DNA of 64,000 bases from Melastoma dodecandrum (GCA_029817715.1 JARUPY010000290.1:1922001-1986000); one strand, 5' to 3'; shown: positions 25,059 through 41,100, counted from the first letter of the stretch. A program made the numbers and translations. The notes: generated by a model from the letters alone, not told the origin.

Positions 25059-27121
25059 CTACTTCTTTCCTTTCCTGCGAGAGTAAAAGAAGGCTCCAAA
25101 CCGCCCCCGAGAATCGATTTGCGTTAGCTGAGAGGAGTCCTCAGCATTAGCTGCGGATAGTTGATCTTTCCTACTCTTCCTTGGAGCATCGGGAGTGGAT
25201 GATGTAGAGGCATATGCATACGCTGGAGTCTGAAAGGCATCCACTGGAGTTGGATCAACAACAAGAGACGGATATACCTCGTACTCCTGCGACTGCATGA
25301 TGAAGTCCTCAACGTCAAACATGTCATCCACTCGATGCTCCTCCTCTTCTTCTTCCTCTTGCTCTTCCTCTTCGTCCTCATCTTCATCATCCTCCTCGTC
25401 CTCCTCCTCCTCTTCCTCTTGGTGATCGTCGTTCGGCTGCTCAGCTTCAAATTCGTCGTCATCCACCAGCCCTTCGGCTCGTCCGTACAAACGCATCGGA
25501 GTAAACTGAGTGAGGAAGCTATGACCCCTACGAGAGATATCGGCGATGTGCTGTAATTCGGCAGGATCACCCCTATCGGATCGAACGGATATATCACTCA
25601 TTTGTTGCGTCTGCGAAGAAAGTATATGACTACCATGATTTAGATATTAATGAAGATAATAGCTATTGAACTTACCACTACGCTCAGCATGACCCCGGTG
25701 TGCGATAGATGAGGACGAGAATGGCGCATGTACCATGTATGGTAGTCCTCGTCCTGTCCCCATAGTAGTGGAACTATGTGGCTACCCCGGTGATGCCACA
25801 ATTCAACGTACTTTGCATGAATGTGCATCCAATTATCAAACTGCTTCCCACGCATGTCGATCCGGTGGAGTTGTCTTTCGGTGTCACAGATACCCGGTAT
25901 GAGTTGCTGATCTCCAAATTGTCGAATCACTCTGTCTGGATAGTGCCATTCAACAATGGAGAAGCATATCAGCGGTACACGTGCTCGCCAGCAATCTTGA
26001 CCATCCAAGCAGTAATCGGGAAGTCTTGCGCGTATGTCATCTGTGTATGGATGCCAAAGGACCTGCAAGAACGACCTAACATAACCAACCAAACGAAATA
26101 TCGACAATCAGAAGAATTTCAATGCGGATAAAGTCGAAAGGAAATACCTGTTGGGGACTTCGTCTATCCAGCGCTTCCCTAATGACTGATAAGACATGCG
26201 TGGCTACAGTTGTGGTGTCAAGAGCTGCACCCCATCGATAAGCCAAAGGCATTCCTTGCCTTTGCCTGCACCGGCGTCTAAGGGGGGATAGATGAGGAAA
26301 TCTATCCCACGCCCATGTCTGCAGTAATACTAAACAACCAGCAACCTGTGACGCACTTTTATCTGCAGCTCTACACAGATGTCTATACAACCATGCCAGA
26401 CAAGCTGATCCCCAGCTATAGCTACCACATACATCGAAATCCTCCAATAATGGGAGCCACATGAGATGCACTAAGTTATCTGACTTGTCCGGGAACACCA
26501 TCGACCCTATGAGCTGTAGTATGTATGCCCTGGTATGCATACGTACCTGTTCATCCGATGCTTGGGGATGTAGCACGTCAAACCGGGAGGCCAGCCAACT
26601 CATTTTAACCCTTCCCGCCTTCATGTGTGACGCACCTGGAACCTCACCTAGTAAGTCCGCGCATATGGTTTGAAAGTCGAAACTGGTGGAGCCAATGACG
26701 GGGTCACCCTCAATCGGCAATCCCAGCTGAATCCCCACATCCTCCATAGTCACCGTCATCTCTCCATGCGCCATGTGGAAAGTATGAGTCTCGGGCCTCC
26801 ACCTTTCCACTAATGCGGTTATTAGCGCATGATCCAGTTGAATGAACGGGATCTTCGCAACTCCGTAAAATCCTGCCTGCCGTAGGTAGATATCCATACG
26901 GGGGTCTCGTGGTATTTTCTTCACGGAGCTTTCATGATGTCGACATTTCAAAACATTGTTCTGCATAACAAACGAAATTTGGGAATTAGTAATGAAATTC
27001 TGAATAAACGAATAACGTAGTATAATAAACAAACCTCCGCATAAGATGAATCCCAGACAACCGAAGAACGATGTTGTTCCTGTGAGTGCAACAAAGTCGG
27101 AACTTGTGGGCCAGGCTCCAT
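25059..27121 (-). CDS. Plant mobile domain (PMD) protein in MULE, intact
   Basis: Homologue of MAIN/MAIL1-type proteins and the so-called phosphatase-7 long form. Four exons (27121-27035, 26960-26148, 26062-25676, 25610-25059) have GT-AG junctions, are all phase 0, and give 612 residues with no stop. The N-terminus MEPGPQVPTLLHSQEQHRSS and then YLRQAGFYGVAKIPFIQLDH, LVERWRPETHTFHM and MTVTMEDVGIQLGLP are classic PMD signatures, followed by the AWLYRHLCRAADKSA region. Exon 3 holds WHPYTDD and WHYPDRVIRQFG. Exon 4 has a nearly unbroken Glu/Asp tract (about 25 residues) and a basic end SRRKGKK. The N-terminal frame is fixed by the exon 1 match, not by the longer overlapping frame starting at 27,128. 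The family acts in silencing and meristem maintenance when host-encoded; the role of transposon copies is unknown. Confidence 0.9.
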
Positions 27122-27383
27122 GATCCAACCTGAAAAAAAGAAAAAGTTATATGCATATCCACATGTGTGCATCATATACAAGCATATAAAGATACTTTAA
27201 AGACATCTTACACTATCATTTGTTTGGACAACTTCGCCTATTATGTCCCTCTCTTTTACAAAGACCACAATGCAATCTACTATGTCGTTCTCTCACATCC
27301 ATCTCATTGTGAATTCGAGACGATCTTGGTCTCCCTTTTGTTCGTGCCCTTTCAGGGTTCGGAACGACATTTGGAAATGAAAA

Positions 27384-29013
27384 TTATGCCCAATCTTCTT
27401 TACAATCAAATGAACACCATGAAGATGAGTATATTGCCTTTTGATTTGTCCAACTATAAATATTGGGAATACTATCTGAGGCATTCACGTTAACATAGGC
27501 AAAACAAGCAATGGCATGGGAACATGGTACACGATAGGTTTGCCATTTCTTGCAAGAACACCTCTTGTGCAGCATGAAGACATTCTTAGTTTTATAAACC
27601 CCTCTGGTTTTGACAACGAATGTACCTTCAGCGCGATCCAGAAGGGTGACTTGATGATTTCGGGCCTTCTTGATTCCTCTTTTGAAACGATCCATGGCAA
27701 TTTTAGTGAATTTGTCACATCTAATTATTGCCGCATCAGCCTCATCTCTTCTGTTATTCCAATATGCGACACAATTATAGAATGTCTTCCTGACTAAAGC
27801 ACAAACAGGAAGCGATCGAGCACCCCTCAAAACTGCGTTGTAGCTCTCGCTTAAATTAGTCGTCATTATACTCCAACGGTAGCTCCCGTCGTGACTGAGA
27901 GTCCATTGACTCTTATCCATCTCGTCGAAGAAATCGGCTGACTCTGGAATAGTTTTCAAAATGTGACGCAGATATATTTTCATCTTCGGTGGCATACATT
28001 TCCTTGCAGCAATGGCTAGGCTTTTTTTACCACGCACATTCTTGTATCTCGTGTTGAAGTTACTAGCTACATGACGGATACAAAACCTCCACTGTGCAAA
28101 CGGCGGCGTCCACCCAACATCAACATCGTTTACGGCAGCTAGAATACCAGAATGTCTATCTGAAATCAAACATAAGCCTTCACACTCATCGCCAACCACG
28201 TAACGTTTAAGGCATTTCAAAAACCATCCCCGACTCCACAACAGTGAATAACTGAGCGTCGGCATTATCATCATCTGACATCTCATTGCCGGCATTCATA
28301 TCGTTGAAAAGCTCATCATCAGTGTCGACATCTACATCAGAATTCATTATATCTTCATGGATATTGTGTTCATGTTCTATCGGAGGAACAGAACATTCTC
28401 CAACTGAATATGGCCTCTCTAATTCAGCCACGATAATTTCATTTCTGTCTCCACAATCCATATGACGATCAACTTCCATCGGAACAGTAAAACATTGGTC
28501 GATCGGGAAACACTGTTCCACTGGTGCATCGACATTCTCAGTTTGACGTCCAACAACTATAGGACGAACCAATTCAACATTATGATCTAACGTCACCCTT
28601 CTACCCTCGACATTCTCAGTTTGACGACCAAGACCAAGATTACGCTCAACCGCCACCATTCCAGCCTCAACATGCGGCACCGGTATATCGGATAACACAT
28701 ATAGTTGTTGCATATTTCTTGGATTTGCAATAGCAAACTTAATGAGCAATTTTACATCTTTATCCACTTTAATTGGAATCAGATAATGCTTGATGTCAAC
28801 ATTATTGAACTCCAAAACAGGATACCTATGGGCTATCTGTAATGGAATTGTTGATTGCAAACCGATGGCTTGACATATAATGCGTTCAAAATTATCGTAA
28901 TTGAGAAATTTGGGGATTTCTGTTCTTGCTACTGAACCATTTTCATAACCAACCCCGTCTGATCCATTTATAATATTTCCATTAAAAAAGATCAATACCT
29001 CAATCGACGACAT
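27384..29013 (-). pseudogene. MULE transposase (MURA-like), internally deleted
   Basis: The N-terminal part (29,013-28,207) has the MURA amino-terminal region, IPKFLNYDNFERIICQAIGL, and an acidic linker. It ends in a stop soon after passing the junction near 28,230. From there a different frame carries the C-terminal part: WFLKCLKRYVV, CLISDRHSGILAAV (a catalytic Asp region of the DDE fold), WRFCIRHVASNFN, MTTNLSESYNAVLRGAR and a SWIM zinc finger (RCSCKKWQTYRVPCSHAIAC) to 27,384. The MuDR DNA-binding domain and the first catalytic Asp region are absent. Judging by family length, several hundred bases to about 1 kb are deleted, and the two halves are out of frame. It cannot make a full transposase. 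Confidence 0.88.
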
Positions 29014-29644
29014 CGTAATACGATTCCTAAATCAATTGAGATATCAAATTAGAACACAATAGTTTCAAATTGAATAAAATATAGCTACAATATGTTCTCA
29101 ATTTAATAACCAACTAATTACTTAAGGTAATTAAGATTATTACGAAGATTACGATTGATTAATTCGTGTTTAAGGAATTTAAATAGGTTCGTCTTTATGG
29201 AATTTTCGTACTTTATTAGACAATTATATTAACATTTCGATAATTACTTTCAATTACAAGTTTTCATTTTCACTTTAACCCTAATTATTTCTTAATTTAA
29301 CCTAATTCACCTACATTACTTATATCCTAATTATTTACCCTAATTCAACCCTAAACATTCATAAAAACAATTAAAAACAATAAACAAAGTAAATTAAAAC
29401 AAAACTTCCACCTTAACGATTCGGTGACGGGGCGGACACGGGACGTAACTCGGGGATGGGGCGGCTCGAGGACGGGAAGGATTGGGGACGGAGCGGCTCG
29501 ATCCGGTGGAGGCTCGGGGACGGGGCGGCGGCGGCTAGGGCAAGCGGACGGCGGCGGCTATGGCAAGGGGACGGCGGGGCGGTTAGGGCAGGGAGGGCTC
29601 GGTGAGAATTCTCCCCGATCGTTCTTTTTTTTTTTAAGTCATTG

Positions 29645-29759
29645 GAAGTCGGCCTTTGTAAGACCGACTTCCTCGTAGTCGGGGCAAAGTCGGTCTTACA
29701 AAGACCGACTTCCATTGAATTTTTTTTTTATGGAAGTCGGCCTTTGTAAGGCCGACTTC
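29645..29759. repeat. Right subterminal array, three 27-bp palindromes
   Basis: Copies at 29,645-29,671, 29,686-29,712 and 29,733-29,759 are of the same palindrome as the left array. The GC-rich stretch 29,420-29,610 just inside is a short G-rich simple repeat (GGGGACGG, GGCGGC), not coding. Confidence 0.9.
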
Positions 29760-29772
29760 TGTTTGCGAAGTC

Positions 29773-29827
29773 GTGACGTCATTTGGCGAAATATTTCGCC
29801 GGATGACGTCATTAAGGAACAAAACTC
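29773..29827 (-). repeat. MULE right terminal inverted repeat
   Basis: Inverted copy of 24,487-24,541, with the same pair of TGACGTCA octamers and central palindrome. Confidence 0.93.
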
Positions 29828-29837
29828 CCAACTAATA
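29828..29837. repeat. Target-site duplication, right copy
   Basis: CCAACTAATA, identical to 24,477-24,486. Confidence 0.93.
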
Positions 29838-30114
29838 TATATGTTAGTTCACACATTCTCGGCAAACATACTTGTGACGTACTAAAAATGGAAGGTGCCG
29901 TGTCAATACAAGAATCTCTTTTAAGCTTATAAACAGCAAAAAAGTCCCAAACCAAACCCTATAAACCACATTGCCAAAAACACCTGCCCGAGCCAACGCA
30001 TGAAATAGTCTCTGTTAACTGAGTCACAACCAGGGTAAGTCTCATTGAGTGGCGTAAGGGGGACACCGAGAGCAACATGCCTATGGATCTGGTGGGACTG
30101 AGTACGATAGACTG

Positions 30115-33471
<3,357 letters not shown>

Positions 33472-34857
33472 GGTGAAGTGCGGTCCAACTCCAGGCAAAC
33501 CCAACAGAAGCGAACAAATTGCTTAGGATTAGGGGTTGGAGCAAAATTAGGCTTTTTGGAAATGGGTTGAATTGGACAAGGAGGCGGAGGGGACGGAACC
33601 GCCCAACAACGTGTCAATCCAATAGTGGCTATGCGTGCCAACAGGGACTGCCAGCTGGCAAACTAAGGCCGGCTGGCCCAAGCCCATTGACAGTAAGCCC
33701 TCGTTTCCCCCGGTCGACCTCGACAGTTCCTATATGTAAGCACTGCAATTCCACAGAGATGAAAAAAATAATAGAAATCCATTTTGGAATTCGCCATGGA
33801 TTCATGATCGATCTCGCTCTTATCTGCCAGAGGCATGAGTTGCTTCACTGGATGCCGGATCACGAAAACTGATCCTTTCTGGGTTCTTGTCACGTTCCCC
33901 CATTCAATGTTGCTGTCATACTGTCTGTCGGCTGACTTTGTTGCTTAGGAGGGCTGTTGTTCTAATCCTGATGACAAAGCATCCTTACTCATTTTTATCG
34001 CCTGATCCTTCTTCTTCTTCGCAAGTGAGTCATCGATCCGATCCAGTTACTCTGCAACGAGGATGATCAGATCGGTGACAATGTCACGACTTCACAAAAA
34101 CTCCCTAATGTACCTGAAGTTAACAGGTCTTTTGTTCTCTACCCAGTCATCATGTTGATCTATTAAGGACACATAAACGCATCATAACTTACAGTAATCG
34201 TAGGAACCCAATTTTTGGCAAAAAATACCAAAACCATTGAGAGACTACTGGATAAGCATGATGACTGTGTTTTTTCCTTAGGTCCCCCAAAAGGGTGATT
34301 TAGAAAGCACGTTTAGGACAGAAGGGAGGGGTCCAGGGTGACTAGAAATACCAACAGTTTAATTGATTAGTGGCATTTTTAAGGGACAGTTGGATTCCCA
34401 ATCAGTCAACTGCTGCTTTGGACTCTCCATGTAATCAGTGCTTAACTACTAGTAGAGTAGAGGTATACATGGCTAGTGTCAATACTTATGTGTGCACAGG
34501 AATCAATCCTTCCCTCTCCCTCTCTTTATCTTTGGTATGTTTTTTGTTGATAACTGGATAAGATGAGCCATGCTTATCACTCAAAAAAGGAAAAATAAAG
34601 AAAAGGAAAATGCTCCTTATTTTAATCGAGGGAGGGAAATCCACAGGAGGAGGGGGGGGAGTGGCTCTCGTTGCCCCCAGCAGCCCAACCCCAATGTGAC
34701 CCACAAAACCAGAGAGCTCTATCCCAAAAAGAGAAATTTGCACTTTTTCCTGTTGGGTTTATGTGTTTTTTTATACGTATGTATATACGCTGATACAGGT
34801 ATGAATATAAGTGTTTCCGGTGTAGGAATCAAATAACAAACGAAACATATATGGTTG

Positions 34858-35135
34858 ATTTTCGTGGACAATCCTTACCCTATTTATAAGTGCTAAAAAA
34901 AATCTAAAAAAATCAAATAAAATCTAAACAAAATCATAAATAGATATTATTTTTGTATCTCTGTCTTTATCCGAACCGAACCTGAGGTTTCATTTACCTG
35001 AGAGCGTCGAAATCAAAATGCATAGTTAGTTTTTGTGAACAATTCTTATCCTATTTATAAGGGATAAAAGAAATCTAAAGAAATCAGATAAAATTTAAAT
35101 AAAATTTTAAATAATTATATTATGATATTATTTTT
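34858..35135. repeat. Approximate direct duplication of ~110 bp
   Basis: Positions about 34,858-34,962 and 35,028-35,135 share the order TTACCCTATTTATAAG / TTATCCTATTTATAAG, then an A-rich AATCTAAA run and ATATTATTTTT, with an offset near 170. The copies are diverged. Confidence 0.6.
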
Positions 35136-36012
35136 AATTAAAAATCTAAATAGAAAAATATCATTATCAACGTTTCCCCTGTGAAAAGGAAAGCGACTGC
35201 ACTCCACTGCTGAATTATTAAATTACAGCTCAGCTCATAAATTTTTCTTTCTTTTTTCTTTTGTTCAGATTATTACAAAAACGCCCGACGCTGACGTGTC
35301 CGTCCCGCCACGTCATCCGTGGACATCGTCGCTCCGGCAAAGACTGTTTCAAAAGTTCATACGGAAAACAGCGGGGGCATGAATGACGGCGATTGTACGG
35401 ATTTTTTTCACTGCTTTTGTAAAAAAGATTATGAAATATGATTTTAGCTTTAGAAATTATTAATCTGACTTTGATTTTAGGTATGAAACACTTTTTCATA
35501 CGGACGACTTTCAATAAAATTAGTTATTTTAAGCAGCAAAAAAAAGAAAAGAAATAGTTCCAAGTGTCCTTTGAGATATTGATTTAGTCAATTTACAGAA
35601 AGTCTTTGAAACTAAAACTAAAGCAGACTGATTTTTAGATAAATTCTGAAATTAAATTATTATTTTGTAAATCCTTTTTTTTAAATAACCTTATTTAGAT
35701 ACAATCCTCCTCCGTTGCACTGAATGACTAGGAAAGAATGGGATTTAATTTCTCCATATGTAATGTGATTTTTGTGGACGTGAAGGATACGTGTGGACGT
35801 AACAGAAAATTCTGGGCCTAAATTAATCAGGGTGTGGATCCATACTAAGTCTATAAGGAGAAATTGTTAAGCCTACGTGAATTTAAACTGATAGACAATA
35901 TGAGTAAAGGCGTTACCGAGATTTCAGGAGGTTAGTTAAGAAGACCACGACCTGAGAAGATATTCTGAGAACGTGGCCTGAGCACGCAAATATTTAGTAT
36001 AAAAATTGGTAT

Positions 36013-36168
36013 CACTCCACCGTTAGAGTGAGCAACCGTAGCTTTGACAACCAATCTCCGCCTTCACTCCACCGTCAGGGTGAGCTTCTGGGCCATTGAC
36101 AATCAAATTCCGCCTTCACTCCATCACTAGGGTAAGCTCGTACGGCCCTTAGTATCCAAATACATTGC
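36013..36168. repeat. 52-bp tandem repeat, three copies
   Basis: Units begin at 36,013, 36,065 and 36,117, each with CACTCCACC or CACTCCATC. They share a body with an A/T-rich middle and end CCGCCTT in the first two. Downstream near 36,367 is TGGCGACCACA after a run resembling an LTR end. A retroelement fragment is possible but not shown. Confidence 0.6.
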
Positions 36169-37777
36169 TATCTTCGTCCACACTCCGTCCGCCGCATCAC
36201 AAGTAGAGATCAGATTCCATCGCTCCAGTCCACCGGCACAAGGCATCGACATCAAGTCTACGACACCACCACCATCCACATCACTAATCTTTTTACTTTT
36301 TCATGGCCGTAAGCTTTTTCTTTTAATTATAAGACATCGTTTGTTAATTCAATTCATCTTTTCATTACTGGCGACCACATTCGAACCGCTGTGAGTGTTG
36401 ATGCCAAATATTTCCGACGTGATCCGTTTCCGACGCGAACAACACTATTATTTATCGTAACCAACCAAACAAAAAGCGTCAGCTGTGTGTGATCGATCAA
36501 CCAATTATTATTTTTTTTTTCTTTTAGTAATTGAGAGGTAATCTCGGCCGAAGAATCACCATTTTTATTATTATTTATTTATAACAACAGCGGCAGGCAA
36601 TTGATTCCGCCCTTCGTACGTGTACTATGTTTGAATTCAATATATATATATTCACGAGACCACAGTAGTAGACCATTGCACCGTCGTCGGTCCACGTGAA
36701 TCATTCATTAATTGTCATTTCCCTTTCGCCTACAAAATTAAATAAATAAAAATAAAAAAATCCCAACGAATTGCAGGGATGATTATTATGACGACAACAG
36801 TCGGTCGTTAACTTAGGCAACCTCATTATTATTAGCAGCATTTGCTCGAACGTAACATTGGAACCACTATTATTACTTGGATCCAATAATTATTGCTTTT
36901 TGATTTGGTGGGGAGGGAGGGGGTTCACTTAGTTGGAAGGTGGGGAAATTGCAATCATTTTCCATGATGCATATAAATAATAAAATAGAAAATAAAAATT
37001 GTTTGATAGTATGGGTTGAATTGCAAACAAACGTAAGCACGTTCAAATTTCTTAATATTTAATATTTTGCTTCATGCATTCCAGACGGGGAAGAAATTGA
37101 CTTGCTAACTAACACGATCAACAACTACTACTCCCCCCCACCCACCTTTCTTTTTTTCTAATAATAATAATAATACAATTTTGATGAAATTGGAGGTATC
37201 TTAAATATCACTCACCTCTTTTGATCTCCAAACCCAACATCTCCCACCATAACCAAATTGCATAATCAATATAATCATGTCGTGTCGTTATAATTAATCA
37301 ATATCACATTAACTAACATCTTTCAAACTCCCCCCCCCCCTCGAAGTTCATCTAATCAAATGATCATAATCATTTACTGTCCATCTCCCCGTCACGGCTG
37401 GTAAACACACGACCTGCCCTCACCTCCCCCCAAGTTCGTTACCACTCTTGCACGGAACACGACCACGAGTTTGTCATGAAATTATTTTTCAAAATTTTTT
37501 CGTAGTCGGTGTTTAAAAAAATAAGTTCAGATGTGACAATTCCGTGTATAAAAGTTGAGTTTGATTTATAAGAAATTCGTTTTTTTAAATATTAATTTTG
37601 AGACCGTTTAAATTTAAAAGTTAATGTCATGTTTGTTACGCAAGAGAAAGGAGGCGAGGCAACTGGTGTTGGCGGAGGCATTTAAAGTATGTCCCCTCAC
37701 TGTGTCATATTTTCTTACATGACATGCAAGTTTAATCCCAAACCTTGGAACTCCTTTTTATCTTCTGTTGTGTAGTG

Positions 37778-37785
37778 TATAAAAA
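37778..37785 (+). promoter_or_regulatory. Probable TATA box of the BGAL gene
   Basis: TATAAAAA lies 337 bases upstream of the BGAL ATG. A pyrimidine-rich (CT) leader follows. Confidence 0.5.
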
Positions 37786-38114
37786 GCGCACCTCCGAACT
37801 GCCATCAAACAACAACCATAAACCAGTTTGTCCGAAGCAGGCAACAAGGAGCATTGAATCCAAACAAAGCTACCCCCGCCTCCTTCCCCTCGTGAACCCC
37901 CGCCCCGCCCCCTCCTCTCGTAGACTCCCTCCCCTTTCCTCCCTCTCCCTTTCCCCACCCAAGCAAGTAAACGAAACCCAACAAGCTCCATAAAGTGAAC
38001 TAACGGTACCTGCTCCAAGAGAAAGAAGTTGGGGGGGAAGGAAGGATCGTCCACAAAAGTCGGAACTTTTCTTGGGTTTTTTGATGCACTGTTAGGAAAA
38101 CGGGCATTGAGGTG

Positions 38115-41100
38115 ATGGGGTGTCGTAATGTGGTTGCATCGATGGTGTTGGCGGTGGTGGTTTTGGGCTGTTGTGGTGTTGAAGGTTCTGTGTCTTATGA
38201 CTCAAGGGCTATCACCATTAATGGGCAGAGGAGGATCCTCATCTCTGGGTCCATTCATTACCCAAGAAGCACCCCTGAGGTGTGTGTGTGTGCTCATATC
38301 ATACCCCCTCTTGCTTCTCCCCCTGCTTCTTCTCCTTCTTTGCGCGTGTTCTGAAATGGGTTTGCTCTTCTCCATTCTTTAAAATATTTTTTTTTCCTGG
38401 GTCCTAATGAGCTGTGTTTGCTGCAAAAGAAAAATTCGATGGTAAATTTTATTTTTTGGCAGAAGTTAATTCGATGTTTCTCTGCAAAGTTTACTTTTCC
38501 ATCTAACAAGTTTCGGTTAGCAGAAAAGTGATTGACACGGGATGCATTTAAGACACATGAACTCGACCCTCCCTTTTTTGTGTGTGAAAGGACTCCATTT
38601 CAATGCATTGAGCTGTATGCCTTTAAGTGTTGTCCTTCCACTAATGATGAAATCTACCAAAAATCAGACCTTTTCAGACAGTATCTACGTTTGTATATTG
38701 CCTCCACCTTATTTTTCAGAACTAAAGTAGTTGCAATTGATTATGGATTTTGCAGATGTGGCCGGATCTCATTCAGAAGGCGAAAGAGGGAGGCCTCGAT
38801 GTTATTCAGACCTACGTGTTCTGGAATGGCCATGAGCCTTCCCCTGAGAAAGTAAAAAATCAAACTTAGATACCTTCCTTCCTATTTGCTTTTACAGTCA
38901 ATCTGGTCCCTGAAGACATGATTCGTGACTGTCTTTTTGCAGTACAACTTTGAGGGGAACTATGACCTTGTGAGATTTGTCAAGCTGGTGCATCAAGCTG
39001 GCCTATATGTTCATCTCAGGATTGGGCCTTATGTCTGTGCTGAGTGGAATTTTGGGTAAGGAATCAATCCGCAATCCAATATGAACTCCTCGGCAACAGT
39101 GGGATTATTGCCATTTTGTTGGTAAAGTTCTTTTATTATATATATATATTTTTTTTGCTTTTTGATGTTCTTGGTGTGATTTGTCAGAGGATTCCCTGTT
39201 TGGCTGAAATATGTCCGGGGAATAAGCTTCAGAACCGACAATGGACCATTTAAGGTGAAGCAAACAGTAGTTAACTCTTTGGAGGATGTTATTTTTTAAG
39301 ATTACAGCTTGGATTTGATTTGATGCCTTCGTTCTGGGCATTTATACAGTATTATATGCAAAAGTTTACAACAAAGATAGTCGACATGATGAAAGCAGAA
39401 GGGCTCTTCCAGTCCCAAGGGGGTCCAATAATCTTATCCCAAGTGAGTATTCTTTCATTTTCTCTCCATCCATCCTCAGTAAAATTATGGGATGAGGTTG
39501 ACTAATTGAAAGTGACACCCCGCAACTGGGTATGTTTGTTGCCAGATTGAGAATGAGTATGGACCCATGGAGTACGAGATTGGCGCACCAGGCCAAGCGT
39601 ATACTAAGTGGGCAGCTCAAATGGCTCTAGGACAAGGCACTGGTGTCCCATGGGTCATGTGCAAGCAAGATGATGCCCCTGACCCTATTGTAAGAACCAA
39701 AACCAACCATCTCTTTGTCGGGAGACCTCAACCTTCACAGTATTTTTTTGGACTGGTCTCAACATTGAATGCTCATCCTACTGCTGGTTCCGTGTCAATG
39801 GTGGGGTATTTTGCCAGAGAGTTGGCCTTTTTGCGTTTTCTGTCTCCACGGTCCCTCATGGGCTGTCCTTGAAAGTTTCCTCCTTATTTGCACATGGCCT
39901 TGTGTTCATGCACTTTCTGGATGCTACTCCATGCACTTCCTATCCATTTCTTTTGACTTTTTCCCATCCCTGATGGTGACCAAAAAACAACATCGAATCT
40001 TCAAGTGGGTCCCGGCCGGGTTATTGGTAAAAATTTCTGAATTTCCAGACTTCCTCGGGTTCCTTTGATCGGGACTTTTAACCAATTCTATCACGTGTCT
40101 GCAATGGATAGAACGCTTCCCAACTAATGTGGGTCTGGGAAAGCTAGTTGCAGATGTGCGTCAGTCATAAGTATTCAAATAATCAAATTAAGGTTGTTTT
40201 AAATGCATTGAAATCGAAACTAAGTCCATTGGCAGTCCAAGCTCCACATTTTGTTGGAACACTTTTCGGATTTATCAAACGGACATGGGACTACTGTTAG
40301 TTAAAGTCTGGATGGTTGTTTTCTGTTTCTTAAAGAGTTTCCTTATCCATCCTTTTTCTTGAGCTTCTCAGATAAACACTTGCAATGGTTTCTACTGTGA
40401 TTACTTCTCTCCAAACAAGGCTTATAAGCCAAAGATGTGGACTGAAGCATGGACAGGATGGTAGGTATTTGTGTAATTCACCTCGTCTTTAATCACACCC
40501 ACTATTCTGGAACTACTTGTTAATAGTTTTTCATCCCTTAAAGGTATACGGAGTTTGGCGGACCGGTCCCTAATCGTCCGGTGGAGGACATAGCGTTTGC
40601 TGTAGCAAGGTTTATACAGAAAGGGGGATCATTCGTCAACTATTATATGGTAGGTTACCTTCTCGGGTATTGATGATCTGCGTTTGTCTTAAGCTGAAAC
40701 TAGTCTTTTCCTGTAATACTCAGTACCATGGGGGAACGAACTTCGGCCGAACCGCCGGTGGTCCTTTCATTGCCACTAGCTATGATTACGATGCTCCGCT
40801 CGATGAATACGGTACGTGACATTTTATTGGAAGTCCAGATTTTCCCTAAATAATAGAACAGGGAATATGTACTTCGAAAAAACTCTGTTTTATGTTCAGC
40901 TATTTATCTTTTCTGATGTCTCGTTCCAGGATTGTTGAGGCAACCAAAATGGGGACATCTGAAAGACCTGCACCGAGCAATTAAACTTTGTGAAACAGCT
41001 TTAGTTTGGGGGAAGCCCACGGTGACGGCACTTGGGAACTATGAAGAGGTATAGCCTCAATGATAATCATGGAATTATACAGATAGAGATCTCGATAATA

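Larger units (their letters stand above)
24487..29827. mobile_element. Mutator-like element (MULE), 5.34 kb, with PMD gene
   Basis: Both ends are defined: 55-bp terminal inverted repeats at 24,487-24,541 and 29,773-29,827 differ at only two positions, and a perfect 10-bp target-site duplication flanks them. Inside the left terminus lie eight copies, and inside the right three copies, of a 27-bp imperfect palindrome. Genes run on the minus strand: a MURA-type transposase with a large internal deletion (29,013-27,384) and an intact plant mobile domain gene (27,121-25,059). Association of PMD genes with MULEs is known in plants. High identity of the termini and a perfect duplication suggest recent insertion. 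With the transposase broken, movement would need an enzyme from elsewhere. Confidence 0.93.
33472..38114. other. 4.6 kb spacer and BGAL promoter
   Basis: This contains the divergent upstream region of RH20 and the promoter and 5' UTR of the BGAL gene. It also holds a ~110-bp direct duplication near 34.9-35.1 kb and a 52-bp triple repeat near 36.0 kb with retroelement-like flank. No coding gene is seen; the open frames are short and featureless. Confidence 0.45.

Noticed and set aside
25335..25556. Hydrophobic plus-strand frame of leucine runs
   Set aside because: Antisense of the Glu/Asp tract in the PMD protein.
26076..27128. PMD protein starting at MDHGAW from 27,128 as one exon
   Set aside because: The family N-terminus MEPGP is in another frame and joins the PMD exon through a GT-AG intron (27,034-26,961).
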